From positions 1 through 45,245 of the forward strand of contig SLDV01000085.1 in the NCBI GenBank assembly GCA_007125165.1: a DNA stretch of 45,245 bases, read 5' to 3'. Source of the stretch: Geobacteraceae bacterium. Lineage in GTDB: Bacteria > Desulfobacterota > Desulfuromonadia > Desulfuromonadales > Geopsychrobacteraceae. A program made the position numbers and the translations under genes. Positions 23,418-33,720 of the stretch are shown piece after piece. Numbering within the stretch: the stretch's first letter is position 1; each line of letters begins with the position of its first letter. The notes beneath the pieces were generated by a model. That model saw nothing but the letters and a program-made list of their open reading frames with translations. It was not told the DNA's origin and did no database searches.

Positions 23418-23821
23418 CCCCAATCGATTGCCTGCGGCAGCGCTTTGAAGCCCATCGACGCAGTGACTATGCCGCAATCTATGCGACTTATCATCCGGAC
23501 GCTCCATTTTTACAGCAGTTTCCTGACCTTGATTACTATGCTGACTTTGCTCGGGAAAACCTTTCCAGTATCCAGATGATGTCCTGGCAGTGCATCATGG
23601 AGCGCCGGCTTGATCCCCAACAATCAGAGTGCATACAGATCCTTGAGTTTGATCAATGCGGAGTGCACTGCCGGATGGCAGAATTGGCTCTGCTGGTGCT
23701 GACCGCGCAAGGGTGGCTCTTTCATTCAGCGCAAAAACTTGATCCTGATGCCCTTTCTGTTCCCTTGGCTCTGGTTGATTTCAGTCACTTTGATGACGCT
23801 GTTGATAAAGTGCGTTTCTGA
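23414..23821 (+). CDS. YchJ-like (NTF2-fold) protein
   Basis: A 135-residue soluble protein of unknown function. The opening CLRQRFEAHRRSDYAAIYATYHPDAPF resembles the middle domain of YchJ/UPF0225 proteins, an NTF2-like fold, but neither of the cysteine-rich SEC-C zinc motifs found in full-length YchJ is present. The start overlaps the dppC-type stop (ATGA) and mutM follows 2 bases after it, so it is expressed with them. The family call is moderate. Confidence 0.55.
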   Translation: MTPIDCLRQRFEAHRRSDYAAIYATYHPDAPFLQQFPDLDYYADFARENLSSIQMMSWQCIMERRLDPQQSECIQILEFDQCGVHCRMAELALLVLTAQGWLFHSAQKLDPDALSVPLALVDFSHFDDAVDKVRF

Positions 23822-23823
23822 CC

Positions 23824-24639
23824 ATGCCTGAGTTGCCTGAAGTTGAAACTGTCCGTCGCGGGATCGCTCCTCATATTGTCGGCAAGACAATCCTTGAGCT
23901 GATGTTGCGTGCCCCCGGCCTGAGATTGCCTCTGGATCCGGCGCTTTGTCGGATTCTGCCGGGTCAGGCGATTCGTCAGGTGTTACGGCGAGCTAAATAT
24001 CTGCTGTTGATGACTGACCAGGGCTGCCTGATCATACATCTGGGAATGTCCGGGGTATTGCGAATCCTGCCAGCGGGGTCCACTGAGCACAAGCACGACC
24101 ATGTCGATCTGATTTTTGTTGATGGCACCTGTCTGCGCTTTACCGATCCACGACGGTTCGGAATGTTCATCTACTCAAACGATGATCCTTTACGGCATCC
24201 ATTATTGGTTGATCTGGGCCCGGAACCTCTGGAAAGTCATTTTCAGGCAGAGTTACTCTATGAATATTCGCGGGGAAAAAAACAGGCAATAAAAACCTTT
24301 ATCATGAATCAGAAGACTGTTGTCGGCGTTGGAAACATTTATGCCAATGAAGCCCTTTTTCGCGCCGGCATCCACCCCGCACGTTCTGTTGGCCGGATCA
24401 GTCGTCGACGTTACGAACGTCTTGTGGCGGCGATTAAAGAGGTGTTGGCGGCGGCTATCGCTGCTGGTGGTACCACGATCAGTGATTTTTCCGGCAGCGA
24501 CGGTCGTCCCGGATATTTTCGTCAGGAGTTGCTGGTTTACGGGCGCGGATCGCAACCCTGTTCCGACTGTGGCCGAACCATTCGAACCTGTCGTCTGGGG
24601 CAACGCTCCACTTTTTTTTGTGCCTTCTGTCAAAGGTAG
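23824..24639 (+). CDS. mutM: Formamidopyrimidine-DNA glycosylase
   Basis: Removes 8-oxoguanine and formamidopyrimidines and nicks the abasic site. The 271-residue protein starts with PELPEVETVRRG, where the Pro after Met is the catalytic nucleophile and the next Glu the acid. It also has RRAKYLLL with the conserved Lys, the helix-two-turn-helix NQKTVVGVGNIYANEALFRAGIHP, and a C-terminal zinc finger CSDC...CAFC. Length and all catalytic residues are normal. Being encoded in the middle of a transport operon is odd but seems to be a matter of gene order only. Confidence 0.95.
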   Translation: MPELPEVETVRRGIAPHIVGKTILELMLRAPGLRLPLDPALCRILPGQAIRQVLRRAKYLLLMTDQGCLIIHLGMSGVLRILPAGSTEHKHDHVDLIFVDGTCLRFTDPRRFGMFIYSNDDPLRHPLLVDLGPEPLESHFQAELLYEYSRGKKQAIKTFIMNQKTVVGVGNIYANEALFRAGIHPARSVGRISRRRYERLVAAIKEVLAAAIAAGGTTISDFSGSDGRPGYFRQELLVYGRGSQPCSDCGRTIRTCRLGQRSTFFCAFCQR

Positions 24640-24647
24640 CAGCTGCC

Positions 24648-25061
24648 ATGGAAAATTTTTCTTTTCATTATCCCTACAGGGTCGGTATCGGTGATATCAA
24701 TTATGGTGGTCATGTCAGCAATGCTGCCGTTTTGACCATATTTCAAGACGCCAGACTGGCGTTTCTGGCAGCCCTCGGATCTTTTTCCGAGATCGAGGTG
24801 GGAGGTTGCGGCCTGATTATGCCTGAAGCGCACCTTTATTATCGTCGGGAAATGTTTCATGGCGACAGCTTACAGGTCGGGGTACGTGTCGTTGCCCTCA
24901 AACGTTCCGGGTTTACCCTTGAATATCGCATTGAGCGCACCGGTGAGTTGACCGTTGAAGGCAATACCCTGCTGGTTTGTTTTGATTACCATAAGCGCAA
25001 GCCCTGTCGTATTCCGCCGGTATTTCTTGCGGCTCTCGAACGTGCTGCTGTCTCCGGCTGA
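24648..25061 (+). CDS. Hotdog-fold acyl-CoA thioesterase
   Basis: A 137-residue YbgC/FadM-like thioesterase. The active-site region reads GDINYGGHVSNAAVLTIFQDAR, with Asp16 and the GGHV turn characteristic of the 4-hydroxybenzoyl-CoA thioesterase group. AAAGG lies 11 bases upstream of the ATG, overlapping the mutM stop. The frame stays open 30 bases upstream, but those codons belong to the mutM end. The acyl substrate is unknown. Confidence 0.85.
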   Translation: MENFSFHYPYRVGIGDINYGGHVSNAAVLTIFQDARLAFLAALGSFSEIEVGGCGLIMPEAHLYYRREMFHGDSLQVGVRVVALKRSGFTLEYRIERTGELTVEGNTLLVCFDYHKRKPCRIPPVFLAALERAAVSG

Positions 25062-25163
25062 GCCCGTCATATCCTCAGTTGCCGGTTTCCTGCTTGACGC
25101 GTGCTTGGATCAAGCGTTATTGTTCCTCTCTTTAGTTTTCTGGGTCATTAAGGATAGAAAGAC
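25062..25163 (+). promoter_or_regulatory. Candidate promoter of lysS
   Basis: TTGACG at about 25094-25099, an 18-base spacer and TATTGT form a moderate promoter. The spacer holds GCTTGA and its complement TCAAGC, an inverted repeat. AAGGA (25150-25154) precedes the lysS ATG by 9 bases. No T-box or terminator-like structure is seen. Confidence 0.4.
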
Positions 25164-26651
25164 ATGGAAGAGTTAAACGATCTGTTGCAGCAGCGTCGGG
25201 CGAAAATCGATACCTATTTGGACGCTGGTGTTAATCCGTTTGCAAACGATTTTAAAACGCTGCATAACACTGGCGGGATTCGCATTAATCACGAGCAGGA
25301 CTCCCGCGAAGATCTTGAAGGGACAACAGTTGAGTACCGTTTTGCCGGCCGCATCATGGCCCGCCGTGATTTTGGCAAAGCTGCTTTTCTGCAGTTACAG
25401 GACGGACACGGCAAGATTCAGGTCTACGTTGCCAAAAAAGAGATTGGTGATGAGGCGTTCAATCTCTTCAAAAAGTTTGATATCGGCGACATCATCGGCG
25501 TCTCCGGGTTTCCTTTCCGAACCCAGACCGAGGAGCTCTCGATTCGCGCTACACAGGTGAAAATGCTCACCAAGTCGTTGCTCCCCTTACCAGAGAAATG
25601 GCATGGATTGACCGATGTTGAAACCAGATATCGTCAGCGTTATCTGGATCTGATGGTTAATCCCGAGGTTCGTGAAGTTTTCCGCAAGCGCAGTCGCATC
25701 GTCAACCTGATTCGCGAATTCATGCTTGAGCACGACTACCTTGAAGTAGAAACACCTATGATGCAGCAGATCGCCGGTGGCGCAACGGCCAAGCCTTTTG
25801 TTACCCATCATAATACCCTGAAAATGGACCTGTTTCTGCGCATAGCACCGGAACTGTACCTGAAAAGACTTGTTATTGGCGGGTTTGACCGGGTTTTCGA
25901 AATCAATCGTAATTTTCGTAATGAAGGGATATCAATTCAGCATAATCCCGAATTTACCATGATGGAATTCTATCAGGCGTATGCGACCTACGAAGATCTG
26001 ATGGATTTTTCCGAAAAACTGATCTGTCACGTGGCGCAACAGGTGTGCGGATCTCTGGTGATTCCCTATGGCGAAAAGATGGTCGATCTCACGCCACCAT
26101 GGGAACGATTAACGTTGAAGGATGCTATCGTCAAGTATGCTGGTGTCGAGCCGTCGCTGCTTGATGATCCTGCCGCTTCCCTTACGTTTGCCAACGGCAC
26201 ATTGGGGCTTGAGCTTGACGGTGACATTGGTCACGGCAAATTGCTGGCGGAGATCTTCGATGAGGTTGTTGAACCCAAGTTGTGGAATCCGGTTTTTATC
26301 ACACAATACCCAACTGAGATTTCGCCGTTGTCGCGTAAAAATGACGAGAATCCTGATGTTGTTGACCGTTTTGAGTTGTTTATCGTCGGCCGGGAACTGG
26401 CCAACGCTTTTTCTGAGCTGAATGATCCCATCGACCAGAGAGACAGATTCCTCAAGCAGTTGCAGGAAAAAGAAGCCGGCGACGAAGAGGCTCATGCGAT
26501 GGATGAAGATTATATCCGCGCCCTTGAATACGGACTGCCTCCCACTGCCGGGGAGGGTATCGGTATTGATCGCCTGGTGATGCTGCTGACTGATTCGGCG
26601 TCCATTCGAGATGTGATTCTTTTTCCGCAAATGCGCCCGGAAGCGAGCTGA
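25164..26651 (+). CDS. lysS: Lysyl-tRNA synthetase, class II
   Basis: Charges tRNA-Lys. The 495-residue protein has an N-terminal OB-fold anticodon domain (about 55-150; GRIMARRDFGKAAFLQLQDG) and a class II catalytic core. Motif 2 is FRNEGISIQHNPEFTMMEFY and motif 3 GEGIGIDRLVMLL. The order lysS followed by lolC/E is common in Gram-negative bacteria. The next gene starts 7 bases after the stop. Confidence 0.96.
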   Translation: MEELNDLLQQRRAKIDTYLDAGVNPFANDFKTLHNTGGIRINHEQDSREDLEGTTVEYRFAGRIMARRDFGKAAFLQLQDGHGKIQVYVAKKEIGDEAFNLFKKFDIGDIIGVSGFPFRTQTEELSIRATQVKMLTKSLLPLPEKWHGLTDVETRYRQRYLDLMVNPEVREVFRKRSRIVNLIREFMLEHDYLEVETPMMQQIAGGATAKPFVTHHNTLKMDLFLRIAPELYLKRLVIGGFDRVFEINRNFRNEGISIQHNPEFTMMEFYQAYATYEDLMDFSEKLICHVAQQVCGSLVIPYGEKMVDLTPPWERLTLKDAIVKYAGVEPSLLDDPAASLTFANGTLGLELDGDIGHGKLLAEIFDEVVEPKLWNPVFITQYPTEISPLSRKNDENPDVVDRFELFIVGRELANAFSELNDPIDQRDRFLKQLQEKEAGDEEAHAMDEDYIRALEYGLPPTAGEGIGIDRLVMLLTDSASIRDVILFPQMRPEAS

Positions 26652-26658
26652 ATTGTCC

Positions 26659-27898
26659 ATGGGTTATGAGTTGTTTGTCAGCCTGCGCTACCTGCGCGCG
26701 AAGAGGAAGCAGACCTTCATATCTGTTATCTCCTTTATTTCCATTGCCGGTGTTACCCTGGGAGTCGCTGCGCTGATTCTTGTGCAGGCGGTCATGACAG
26801 GTTTTACTGAAGGGGTCCGACAGCAGATTCTCGGCAATGTTCCACATGTCCTGATTCAACGTTATGGTGAGGGGATTGATAACCCGCGTGAACTGGTCGA
26901 GGCGGCTAAAAAAATTCCCCACGTTGTTTCAGCAGCGCCTTTTGTCGCCAGGGAGGCCATGTTGCTGGCTGGCGGTAATGTCGCTGCAGTCAGTGTGAAG
27001 GGGGTCGATGAAGATCATAAAATCCTGACCCAGCCGTTACGAACCTATCATGGTGATGATATCCCGGAGCTGTTTTTTTCACCGCTGGATCGTCCGGGCA
27101 TTATTATTGGCATGGACACGGCAGCGACTCTGGATGTGGATGTCGGCGATCTGGTGAACGTCATCCCGCCACTGTTTACTGTAACCCCCTTCGGGATGAT
27201 GCCAAAAATGAAGCCTTTTCTGGTTGTCGGTGTCTTTGAAAAGCAAAGCAGTCTGATCGATAGCTTTTACGCTTATATCCCCCTGCTTGAGGCGCAATCC
27301 TTTTTTGAGTCCAAAGGTTTTGTCAGCGGTATTGAAATAGAGGTTGATCTGTTTGAGCGGGCTCCTTTTGTCGCCGAACAGCTTAGCAGGCAATTCGATT
27401 TTCCCACGGTCGTGCGGCCCTGGCAAAGCCTTTACGGTTCTTTCCTGTCGGCTTTAAAGCTGGAAAAGCTCGGGCTTTTTATCGTGCTGGCGATTATCGT
27501 ACTGGTGGCAGCGTTCAACATTGCCACCACCTTGATTATGGTCGTCATGGAAAAAACCCGAGACATTGCCATCCTGCGAGCCATCGGCGCCAACGCACGC
27601 AGTATCATGAAAATCTTCATGTTTGAAGGTCTGATTATCGGCACCTTGGGGACTTTGCTTGGAACCAGCCTGGGTATAACTCTGGCTTATTATGCCGATA
27701 CCCTGATCAAGGGGGTAGAAGGGCTGCTGGGTGTCCAGATATTTGATCAGGCCGTCTACGGGATGGAGCAGTTTCCCTCTGAAATTGTTTTCATCGAGGT
27801 TGTCGCAGTCATTATCATGGCCATGATCATTTCGTTATTTGCAACCATTTATCCTGCCTGGCGGGCATCACGTATGGATCCGGCGGAGGCATTACGCT

Positions 27899-27906
<8 letters not shown>
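26659..27906 (+). CDS. lolC: LolC/LolE-family lipoprotein-releasing permease
   Basis: Inner-membrane part of the ABC complex that extracts outer-membrane lipoproteins for transfer to LolA. The 415-residue protein has an N-terminal helix (residues about 22-46), a large periplasmic MacB-like domain (about 50-260) and three C-terminal helices of the FtsX type. It contains TFISVISFISIAGVTLGVAA and MEKTRDIAILRAIGANARSI. Only one such permease is encoded with lolD, so the complex may be a homodimer, though a second copy could lie elsewhere. ATG 26659 is used; a TTG at 26653 is possible and neither has a clear ribosome-binding site. Confidence 0.9.
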
Positions 27907-28587
<681 letters not shown>

Positions 28588-28591
<4 letters not shown>

Positions 28592-28616
28592 TGTTGCAAG
28601 TACAGTCTTCTATAAT
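28588..28616 (+). promoter_or_regulatory. Strong promoter upstream of bamA
   Basis: TTGATG (28588-28593), a 17-base spacer and a perfect TATAAT (28611-28616). Transcription would begin near 28623, giving a leader of about 35 bases before the bamA ATG at 28658. The -35 overlaps the lolD stop codon. This is the best sigma-70-type match in the envelope cluster. Confidence 0.72.
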
Positions 28617-28657
28617 CCTGCCTTTGCCTGCATTCGTCCTGTATTAAGGATATTTTG

Positions 28658-30898
28658 ATGTCAAGATTATTTTTTGTTGCATTGTGTCTGACTTTTTTAT
28701 GTGCTGTTTCTGCATTTGCCGGAGAATTCAGAGTAGCTCAGGTACAGATCGAAGGAAACCGCCGTGTCGCAACCGCAGCAATTCGTGGCGCCATCTCGAT
28801 CAACCCCGGTGATGTTGTTACTTATGGGCAGATAGATACAAACGTCAGAAATATTTATGCTCTGGGGGGATTTTACAATATCACGGCTCGTGTTGATGTC
28901 GTACAGGAGAGCAATATTCTTGTTTTTGAGCTGCAGGAGTTGCCTCTTGTCAGGACCCTTGAATATCAAGGCAACAAAAAATTATCCGATCAGAAGTTGC
29001 GTGACAGAAACAATCTGAGACCACCGTTTATTTTTGATCATAACCGGGTCCGATCGAGTGTTGAGGAGCTTAAAAACGCCTACGTCAAAGATGGTTATCA
29101 TGCCGTTGAGATTGTCACACAGCTGATCACTGATGACAGGGGTGAGGCATCGCTTGTTTATCAGATAGATGAAGGCAGAAAAATCCGCATAAGGAACATT
29201 GACTTTGTCGGTAACGAGGTTCTGAGCAAGAGAGCCTTGCTAAAGAACATGGAAACCAAAGAACGCTGGTTTTTGTCGTGGTTGACGGGGCGTGGGGTTT
29301 TTCTTGAAGAGGCCATGGAGCTCGATGTTGAGCGTATTAAAATGGCTTACTATGACATCGGTTATCAGGATGTTATTGTTCAGCAACCGGTGGTCACACT
29401 GGTGGATGACAGATATCTGAACATCGAAATAGAAATTGATGAGGGGCCCCAGTATCGCGTCGGCAATATAAGCATCAGCGGAGATATGCTTTATCCGGAA
29501 GATCAGCTTTTGAAGCAAGTTAAACTTCAAGAGGGGGAGGTGTTCAGCCGCCTCGAATTGCGTGACAGTATTGTCGCCCTGACCGATCTTTATGCGGACA
29601 GTGGCTATGCCTACGTCAATGTTATTCCCTTAACGACAAAAAGGTCCGAAGAGCTGCTTTTTGATATTGAACTGGAGATCGAGCAGGGGGTGCAGGTATC
29701 CATTGAGCGCGTTGATATCAGCGGCAATGTGCGTACACGTGACAAGGTCATTCGCCGACAGATTCCCGTTATAGAAGGTGAGTTGTACAGCTCAAGCAAG
29801 TTAAAAGAAGCCAATCGCCGTATTCGTAACCTGGGTTTCTTCGAGGAGGTCCAGATAACTGACCGTCCCGGTTCTGCCGAAGATTTGAGTGTGGTGGAGG
29901 TCGCGGTTGATGAACGATTGACCGGAACATTTTCTATCGGTCTCGGTTATTCGTCAGTGGATAAGCTGATGGCCCAAGGCTCAATTACCCAGGAGAACTT
30001 CCTCGGGCGTGGGCTTGACGTCAGTTTAAGTGGTTCTGTCGGATCAAAGAGTACAACCTATTCGCTGGCAGTGACTGATCCCTACTTTCTTGATACGGAA
30101 TGGACACTCGGGGGCGAGGTTTATCGTTCTCAACGTGAATACCGGGACTATGACGATTATCGCACCGGTGGCGCTATCCGGGCCGGACATCCCGTCAGTC
30201 GTAATTCAAGGGTTTTTCTGACTTATCGCTATGAACAGAAAGAAATTCGGAACTTGAGTGCGGTAGCGCTGAATAACCCTTTTATTGTCGAACAGGCCGG
30301 CACTTCAACGCTTTCTTCCATAACAACCCAGTGGGTTCGCAACAGCACCGATTTCTTTGAAGATCCAAGCCGTGGCGGTGTCACCCGGATCAGCCTTGAG
30401 TACGCCGGGTTGGGTGGGACCGAGCATTTCTTGAGGCCGATAGCGTCCCATCGACATTTTTTTCCACTGTTCTGGGGGACCGTTTTCTCTGTCCATGGCG
30501 AAATAGGGTACATCACATCGACACGCGGTGATGATGTCTCTCTGGGCGAGCGGTTTTTTCTGGGCGGGATCAGAACCATTCGCGGCTTTAAGACTCGTGA
30601 GGTTGGTCCCCAGGAGGGCAGTGTCTTTGTTGGTGGAGAAAAAATGGCTTATTTCAATCTGGAATACCTTTTCCCCGTGTATCGTCCCCTTGGACTGCAG
30701 GGCGTCATTTTTTATGATACCGGCAACGCCTGGCGCGACAGTGAGGACTACTTTTCTGATATGCGGCACAGTGCCGGTGCCGGAATCCGCTGGCGCAGTC
30801 CTTTGGGACCGTTGCGCTTCGAATGGGGCTACAACCTGTCGCCCCGGGACAACGAACGTAAGAGTGTTTTTGAGTTTACCATTGGAAGACCTTTTTAA
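28658..30898 (+). CDS. bamA: Outer membrane protein assembly factor BamA
   Basis: Core of the machinery that inserts beta-barrels into the outer membrane. The 746-residue protein has a cleavable signal peptide ending near ALA-like AFA/GEF (residues 1-22), about five POTRA domains (roughly 23-420; VQIEGNRRVATAAIRGA, VEYQGN-like LEYQGNKKL, IDFVGNEVL, ISISGDMLY, VDISGNVRTRDKVIRRQ) and a C-terminal barrel. It includes the conserved RGF-type lid sequence GGIRTIRGFKTREVGP and ends with a terminal Phe, as outer-membrane barrels do. AAGGA lies 7 bases before ATG 28658. Confidence 0.95.
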   Translation: MSRLFFVALCLTFLCAVSAFAGEFRVAQVQIEGNRRVATAAIRGAISINPGDVVTYGQIDTNVRNIYALGGFYNITARVDVVQESNILVFELQELPLVRTLEYQGNKKLSDQKLRDRNNLRPPFIFDHNRVRSSVEELKNAYVKDGYHAVEIVTQLITDDRGEASLVYQIDEGRKIRIRNIDFVGNEVLSKRALLKNMETKERWFLSWLTGRGVFLEEAMELDVERIKMAYYDIGYQDVIVQQPVVTLVDDRYLNIEIEIDEGPQYRVGNISISGDMLYPEDQLLKQVKLQEGEVFSRLELRDSIVALTDLYADSGYAYVNVIPLTTKRSEELLFDIELEIEQGVQVSIERVDISGNVRTRDKVIRRQIPVIEGELYSSSKLKEANRRIRNLGFFEEVQITDRPGSAEDLSVVEVAVDERLTGTFSIGLGYSSVDKLMAQGSITQENFLGRGLDVSLSGSVGSKSTTYSLAVTDPYFLDTEWTLGGEVYRSQREYRDYDDYRTGGAIRAGHPVSRNSRVFLTYRYEQKEIRNLSAVALNNPFIVEQAGTSTLSSITTQWVRNSTDFFEDPSRGGVTRISLEYAGLGGTEHFLRPIASHRHFFPLFWGTVFSVHGEIGYITSTRGDDVSLGERFFLGGIRTIRGFKTREVGPQEGSVFVGGEKMAYFNLEYLFPVYRPLGLQGVIFYDTGNAWRDSEDYFSDMRHSAGAGIRWRSPLGPLRFEWGYNLSPRDNERKSVFEFTIGRPF

Positions 30899-30919
30899 GA
30901 ATGATTTCAAGGAGATAAC

Positions 30920-31423
30920 ATGAAAAAAATTAGTTTGATTCTGTTGGCTTTGCTCTTTATTGCCGTGCCCGTGTGTGCCCAGAAAATTGCTTATGTTGAT
31001 CTGCAGCGAGCCCTCAATCTATCCAAAGCCGGTACTGCTGCGAAAGAACAGATGACAACCCAGGTGCAACGGTATGAAGGCGAATTCAGAGCCAAGCAGC
31101 AAGAGGTGTTGCGGATAAAGGAAGATCTCGAGAAGCAGGCGGCCCTCTTGTCCGATACAGCGCGTGCCGAGCGTGAGCGTGACTATCAGCGCCGGGTTAC
31201 CGAACTGCAGCGGTTTCAGCAGGACATTCAGGAAGAGCTGCAACAGCAGGATGCGGAATTTACCACACGAATTATTAACGAGTTGTTTGATGTCCTGCAG
31301 AAAATTGGTGCCGAAGGCGGTTACACCATGATTATTGAGAAGAACGAAGGCGCAATCGTCTACGCAGACCCCAAGATAGATCTGACAGACGAGTTGATTA
31401 AAGCTTACGACGCGACCAAATAA
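30920..31423 (+). CDS. Periplasmic chaperone OmpH/Skp
   Basis: A 167-residue secreted chaperone that holds unfolded outer-membrane proteins. A signal peptide ends at VCA (residue about 20), the mature part starts QKIAYVDLQRAL, and a long charged coiled coil follows (about 40-120; YEGEFRAKQQEVLRIKEDLE), then the trimer-forming strand region GGYTMIIEKNEGAIVYAD. The position after bamA and before lpxD is the standard one. Confidence 0.92.
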   Translation: MKKISLILLALLFIAVPVCAQKIAYVDLQRALNLSKAGTAAKEQMTTQVQRYEGEFRAKQQEVLRIKEDLEKQAALLSDTARAERERDYQRRVTELQRFQQDIQEELQQQDAEFTTRIINELFDVLQKIGAEGGYTMIIEKNEGAIVYADPKIDLTDELIKAYDATK

Positions 31424-31449
31424 TTGTGATATAGCAGCAGGAGTTTTTT

Positions 31450-32493
31450 ATGGCAACCTTAGCCCGACTGGCAGAGCTGGTCCAGGGGCAGGTGGAGGGC
31501 GATCCGGCAACCGAGATTGAGCGTGTTGCACCCATCGATCGAGCCGGTGAGGGGGATATCACCTTTGTAGCAAATAAAAAATATTTGTCACGGCTGAAAG
31601 ATTGTCGCGCTACCGCTGTCATTGTGTTCCCAGGCATCAAGGTGTCCGGCAGAAACCTGATCGTGACGGCCAACCCCTATCTGGCTTTTGCCAGAATTTT
31701 AACCTTTTTTCATGCGGGCAGGAAGCCGGTTTCCGGCGTTATGCCCGGAGCAGAGGTCGCCGCCAGCGCCCGGATTGATCCGGCAGCGACAGTTTATCCC
31801 GGCTGTGTTATCGGTGAACATGTCGTCGTTGGCAAGAACAGTATCCTCCACCCCGGTGCCTGCATCTATGATCATGCAGTCATTGGAGCTGATTGCATCC
31901 TCCACGCTCATGCAGTAGTCCGAGAAGGCTGCCGACTGGGTGATCGGGTGATTTTACAGCCAGGTGCCGTTATCGGTTCTGATGGTTTTGGTTTTGCCCC
32001 TGATGGGAGTCGGTATTTCAAGATTCCCCAGGTCGGAATTGTTGTGCTTGAGGACGATGTCGAAATCGGAGCTAACTCCTGTGTTGACCGAGCGACGCTG
32101 GGTGAGACACGCGTGCGGCGCGGCACGAAAGTCGACAACCTGGTGCAGATTGGTCACAATGTCGACATTGGTGAAGACTGTATCCTTGTTGCCCAGGCCG
32201 GTATTGCCGGCAGCAGTCGTGTCGGCAATCATTGTACCTTTGGTGGACAATCCGCTGTTGCCGGTCACTTGAAAGTGGGTAGTCATATCACCTTCGGTGC
32301 TCGGAGTGGTGTCAGTGGCGATGTCGATGCCCCTCATCAGGTAATGTCCGGCCTCCCTTTAATGCCGCATAAAGAATGGCTGCGTTCGACCATGACATTG
32401 CCCAAACTGCCGGAAATGCGCAAAGACTTGCTTCAATTGAAGAAAAAAGTAGAAGAGCTGGAAGCAATGTTGAAGGAGGATGGACGTGCTTGA
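31450..32493 (+). CDS. lpxD: UDP-3-O-acylglucosamine N-acyltransferase
   Basis: Adds the second acyl chain, from acyl-ACP, to the 2-amino group in lipid A synthesis. The 347-residue protein has an N-terminal uridine-binding domain (about 1-100; [17 protein letters not shown]), a left-handed beta-helix of hexapeptide repeats (about 105-300) and a C-terminal helix ([15 protein letters not shown]). The catalytic His lies in [12 protein letters not shown], and [11 protein letters not shown] is a family block. CAGGAG precedes the ATG. The 3' end overlaps the fabZ start region. Confidence 0.95.
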   Translation: MATLARLAELVQGQVEGDPATEIERVAPIDRAGEGDITFVANKKYLSRLKDCRATAVIVFPGIKVSGRNLIVTANPYLAFARILTFFHAGRKPVSGVMPGAEVAASARIDPAATVYPGCVIGEHVVVGKNSILHPGACIYDHAVIGADCILHAHAVVREGCRLGDRVILQPGAVIGSDGFGFAPDGSRYFKIPQVGIVVLEDDVEIGANSCVDRATLGETRVRRGTKVDNLVQIGHNVDIGEDCILVAQAGIAGSSRVGNHCTFGGQSAVAGHLKVGSHITFGARSGVSGDVDAPHQVMSGLPLMPHKEWLRSTMTLPKLPEMRKDLLQLKKKVEELEAMLKEDGRA

Positions 32494-32923
32494 ACTGAAC
32501 ATACAGCAGATTATGGAGATTCTACCCCACCGCTATCCGTTTTTGCTGGTGGATCGGATCGAAGAGGTTGAAGAGGGGAAAAGGGTGAATGGCTATAAAA
32601 ATGTGACCATTAACGAACCTTTTTTTCAGGGGCATTTTCCCGGTCATCCGATCATGCCGGGGGTGCTTATTGTCGAAGCCATGGCTCAGGTTGGTGGAGC
32701 CTATGTGACAGTGGTCGACAAGATCGAAAAGGATCGGGTTACTTACTTTGTCGGCATTGACAAGGCGCGCTTCCGCAAACCGGTCATGCCGGGTGATGTG
32801 TTGCGGATGGAGCTTGAACTTCTGTCGCGGCGGCGGGGTATCTACCAGTTTTTGGGAAAAGCTTATATCGGTGACACCCTCGCTGCTGAAGCTGAATTAA
32901 AAGCCACTTTCGCAAAAAAATAA
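32486..32923 (+). CDS. fabZ: 3-hydroxyacyl-ACP dehydratase FabZ
   Basis: Dehydrates 3-hydroxyacyl-ACP in fatty acid synthesis and competes with LpxA/LpxD for substrate. Marks: [13 protein letters not shown] and [20 protein letters not shown], which supply the catalytic His and Glu of the hotdog dimer. An ATG at 32480 directly touches the AAGGAGG (32473-32479), leaving no spacing. GTG 32486, in the same frame, has 6 bases and is the better start, giving about 145 residues. It overlaps the lpxD stop. Confidence 0.93.
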   Translation: MLELNIQQIMEILPHRYPFLLVDRIEEVEEGKRVNGYKNVTINEPFFQGHFPGHPIMPGVLIVEAMAQVGGAYVTVVDKIEKDRVTYFVGIDKARFRKPVMPGDVLRMELELLSRRRGIYQFLGKAYIGDTLAAEAELKATFAKK

Positions 32924-32938
32924 CTAGCGGAGAGTTTC

Positions 32939-33709
32939 ATGATTCATCCTACGGCTATCATTGCCCCCGGTGCCAGATTACATCCTACCGTCACTGTCGG
33001 TCCCTATGCTGTGATTGGCGAAAACGTCATCATCGGCGCGGGCACCACGGTTGCTTCCCATGCGGTAATAGAAGGAAAGACGGAGATTGGTTGTGATAAC
33101 CGCATTTTTCAATTTTCCTCGATCGGTGCTGTCCCCCAGGACTTAAAATTCTCCGGGGAAGATTCATCGTTGATTATCGGTGATCGTAATCATTTTCGTG
33201 AGTTCGTTACTGTTCATCTGGGCACCCAGGACGGCCTTGGTATCACCAGGGTTGGAAGTGATTGCCTGCTTATGGCCTATTCCCACGTAGCCCATGATTG
33301 TGTTGTCGGCAACCATGTTATTATGGCCAACGCAGCAACACTGGCCGGTCATGTGCAGGTGGATGATTACGCCATTCTGGGCGGTTTGTGCGCTGTCCAT
33401 CAATTTACCCGCATTGGCAGTTATGTCATGGCCAGCGGCGGATCGATGATTGCCCAGGATATCGTTCCTTATTGTCTGGTACAGGGGGACAGGGCGAAGA
33501 CCGTTGGTCTTAATCTTGTTGGACTGAAGCGTCGTGGATTCAGCGAAGAGACCATTGCCGCCATCCGAAAATCCTACCGTCTGCTCTTCCGTTCCGGATT
33601 ACGCCTTGAAGCGGCTTTAGATCAGATCATGGCGGAATTTGGTGACATTCCGGAAATTATCTATTTTGTGGACTTTATCAAGGGGAGCCAGCGCGGTCTG
33701 GCCCGCTGA
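32939..33709 (+). CDS. lpxA: Acyl-ACP-UDP-N-acetylglucosamine O-acyltransferase (LpxA)
   Basis: First step of lipid A synthesis, acylating position 3 of the UDP-sugar. The 256-residue protein is a hexapeptide-repeat beta-helix (IHPTAIIAPGARLHPTVTVG onward) with a helical C-terminus (AIRKSYRLLFRSGL). The catalytic His is in AHDC, residue 119. Because gnnA- and gnnB-like genes follow, its real acceptor may be UDP-GlcNAc3N with an amino group at position 3, giving an amide instead of an ester; that is inference. AGCGGAG precedes the ATG. Confidence 0.94.
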   Translation: MIHPTAIIAPGARLHPTVTVGPYAVIGENVIIGAGTTVASHAVIEGKTEIGCDNRIFQFSSIGAVPQDLKFSGEDSSLIIGDRNHFREFVTVHLGTQDGLGITRVGSDCLLMAYSHVAHDCVVGNHVIMANAATLAGHVQVDDYAILGGLCAVHQFTRIGSYVMASGGSMIAQDIVPYCLVQGDRAKTVGLNLVGLKRRGFSEETIAAIRKSYRLLFRSGLRLEAALDQIMAEFGDIPEIIYFVDFIKGSQRGLAR

Positions 33710-33720
33710 AAGGTATTCAA

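Noticed and set aside
30305-30910. 201-residue minus-strand frame inside bamA
   Set aside because: The bamA frame is clearly real through this region; the antisense frame has no protein-like motifs.
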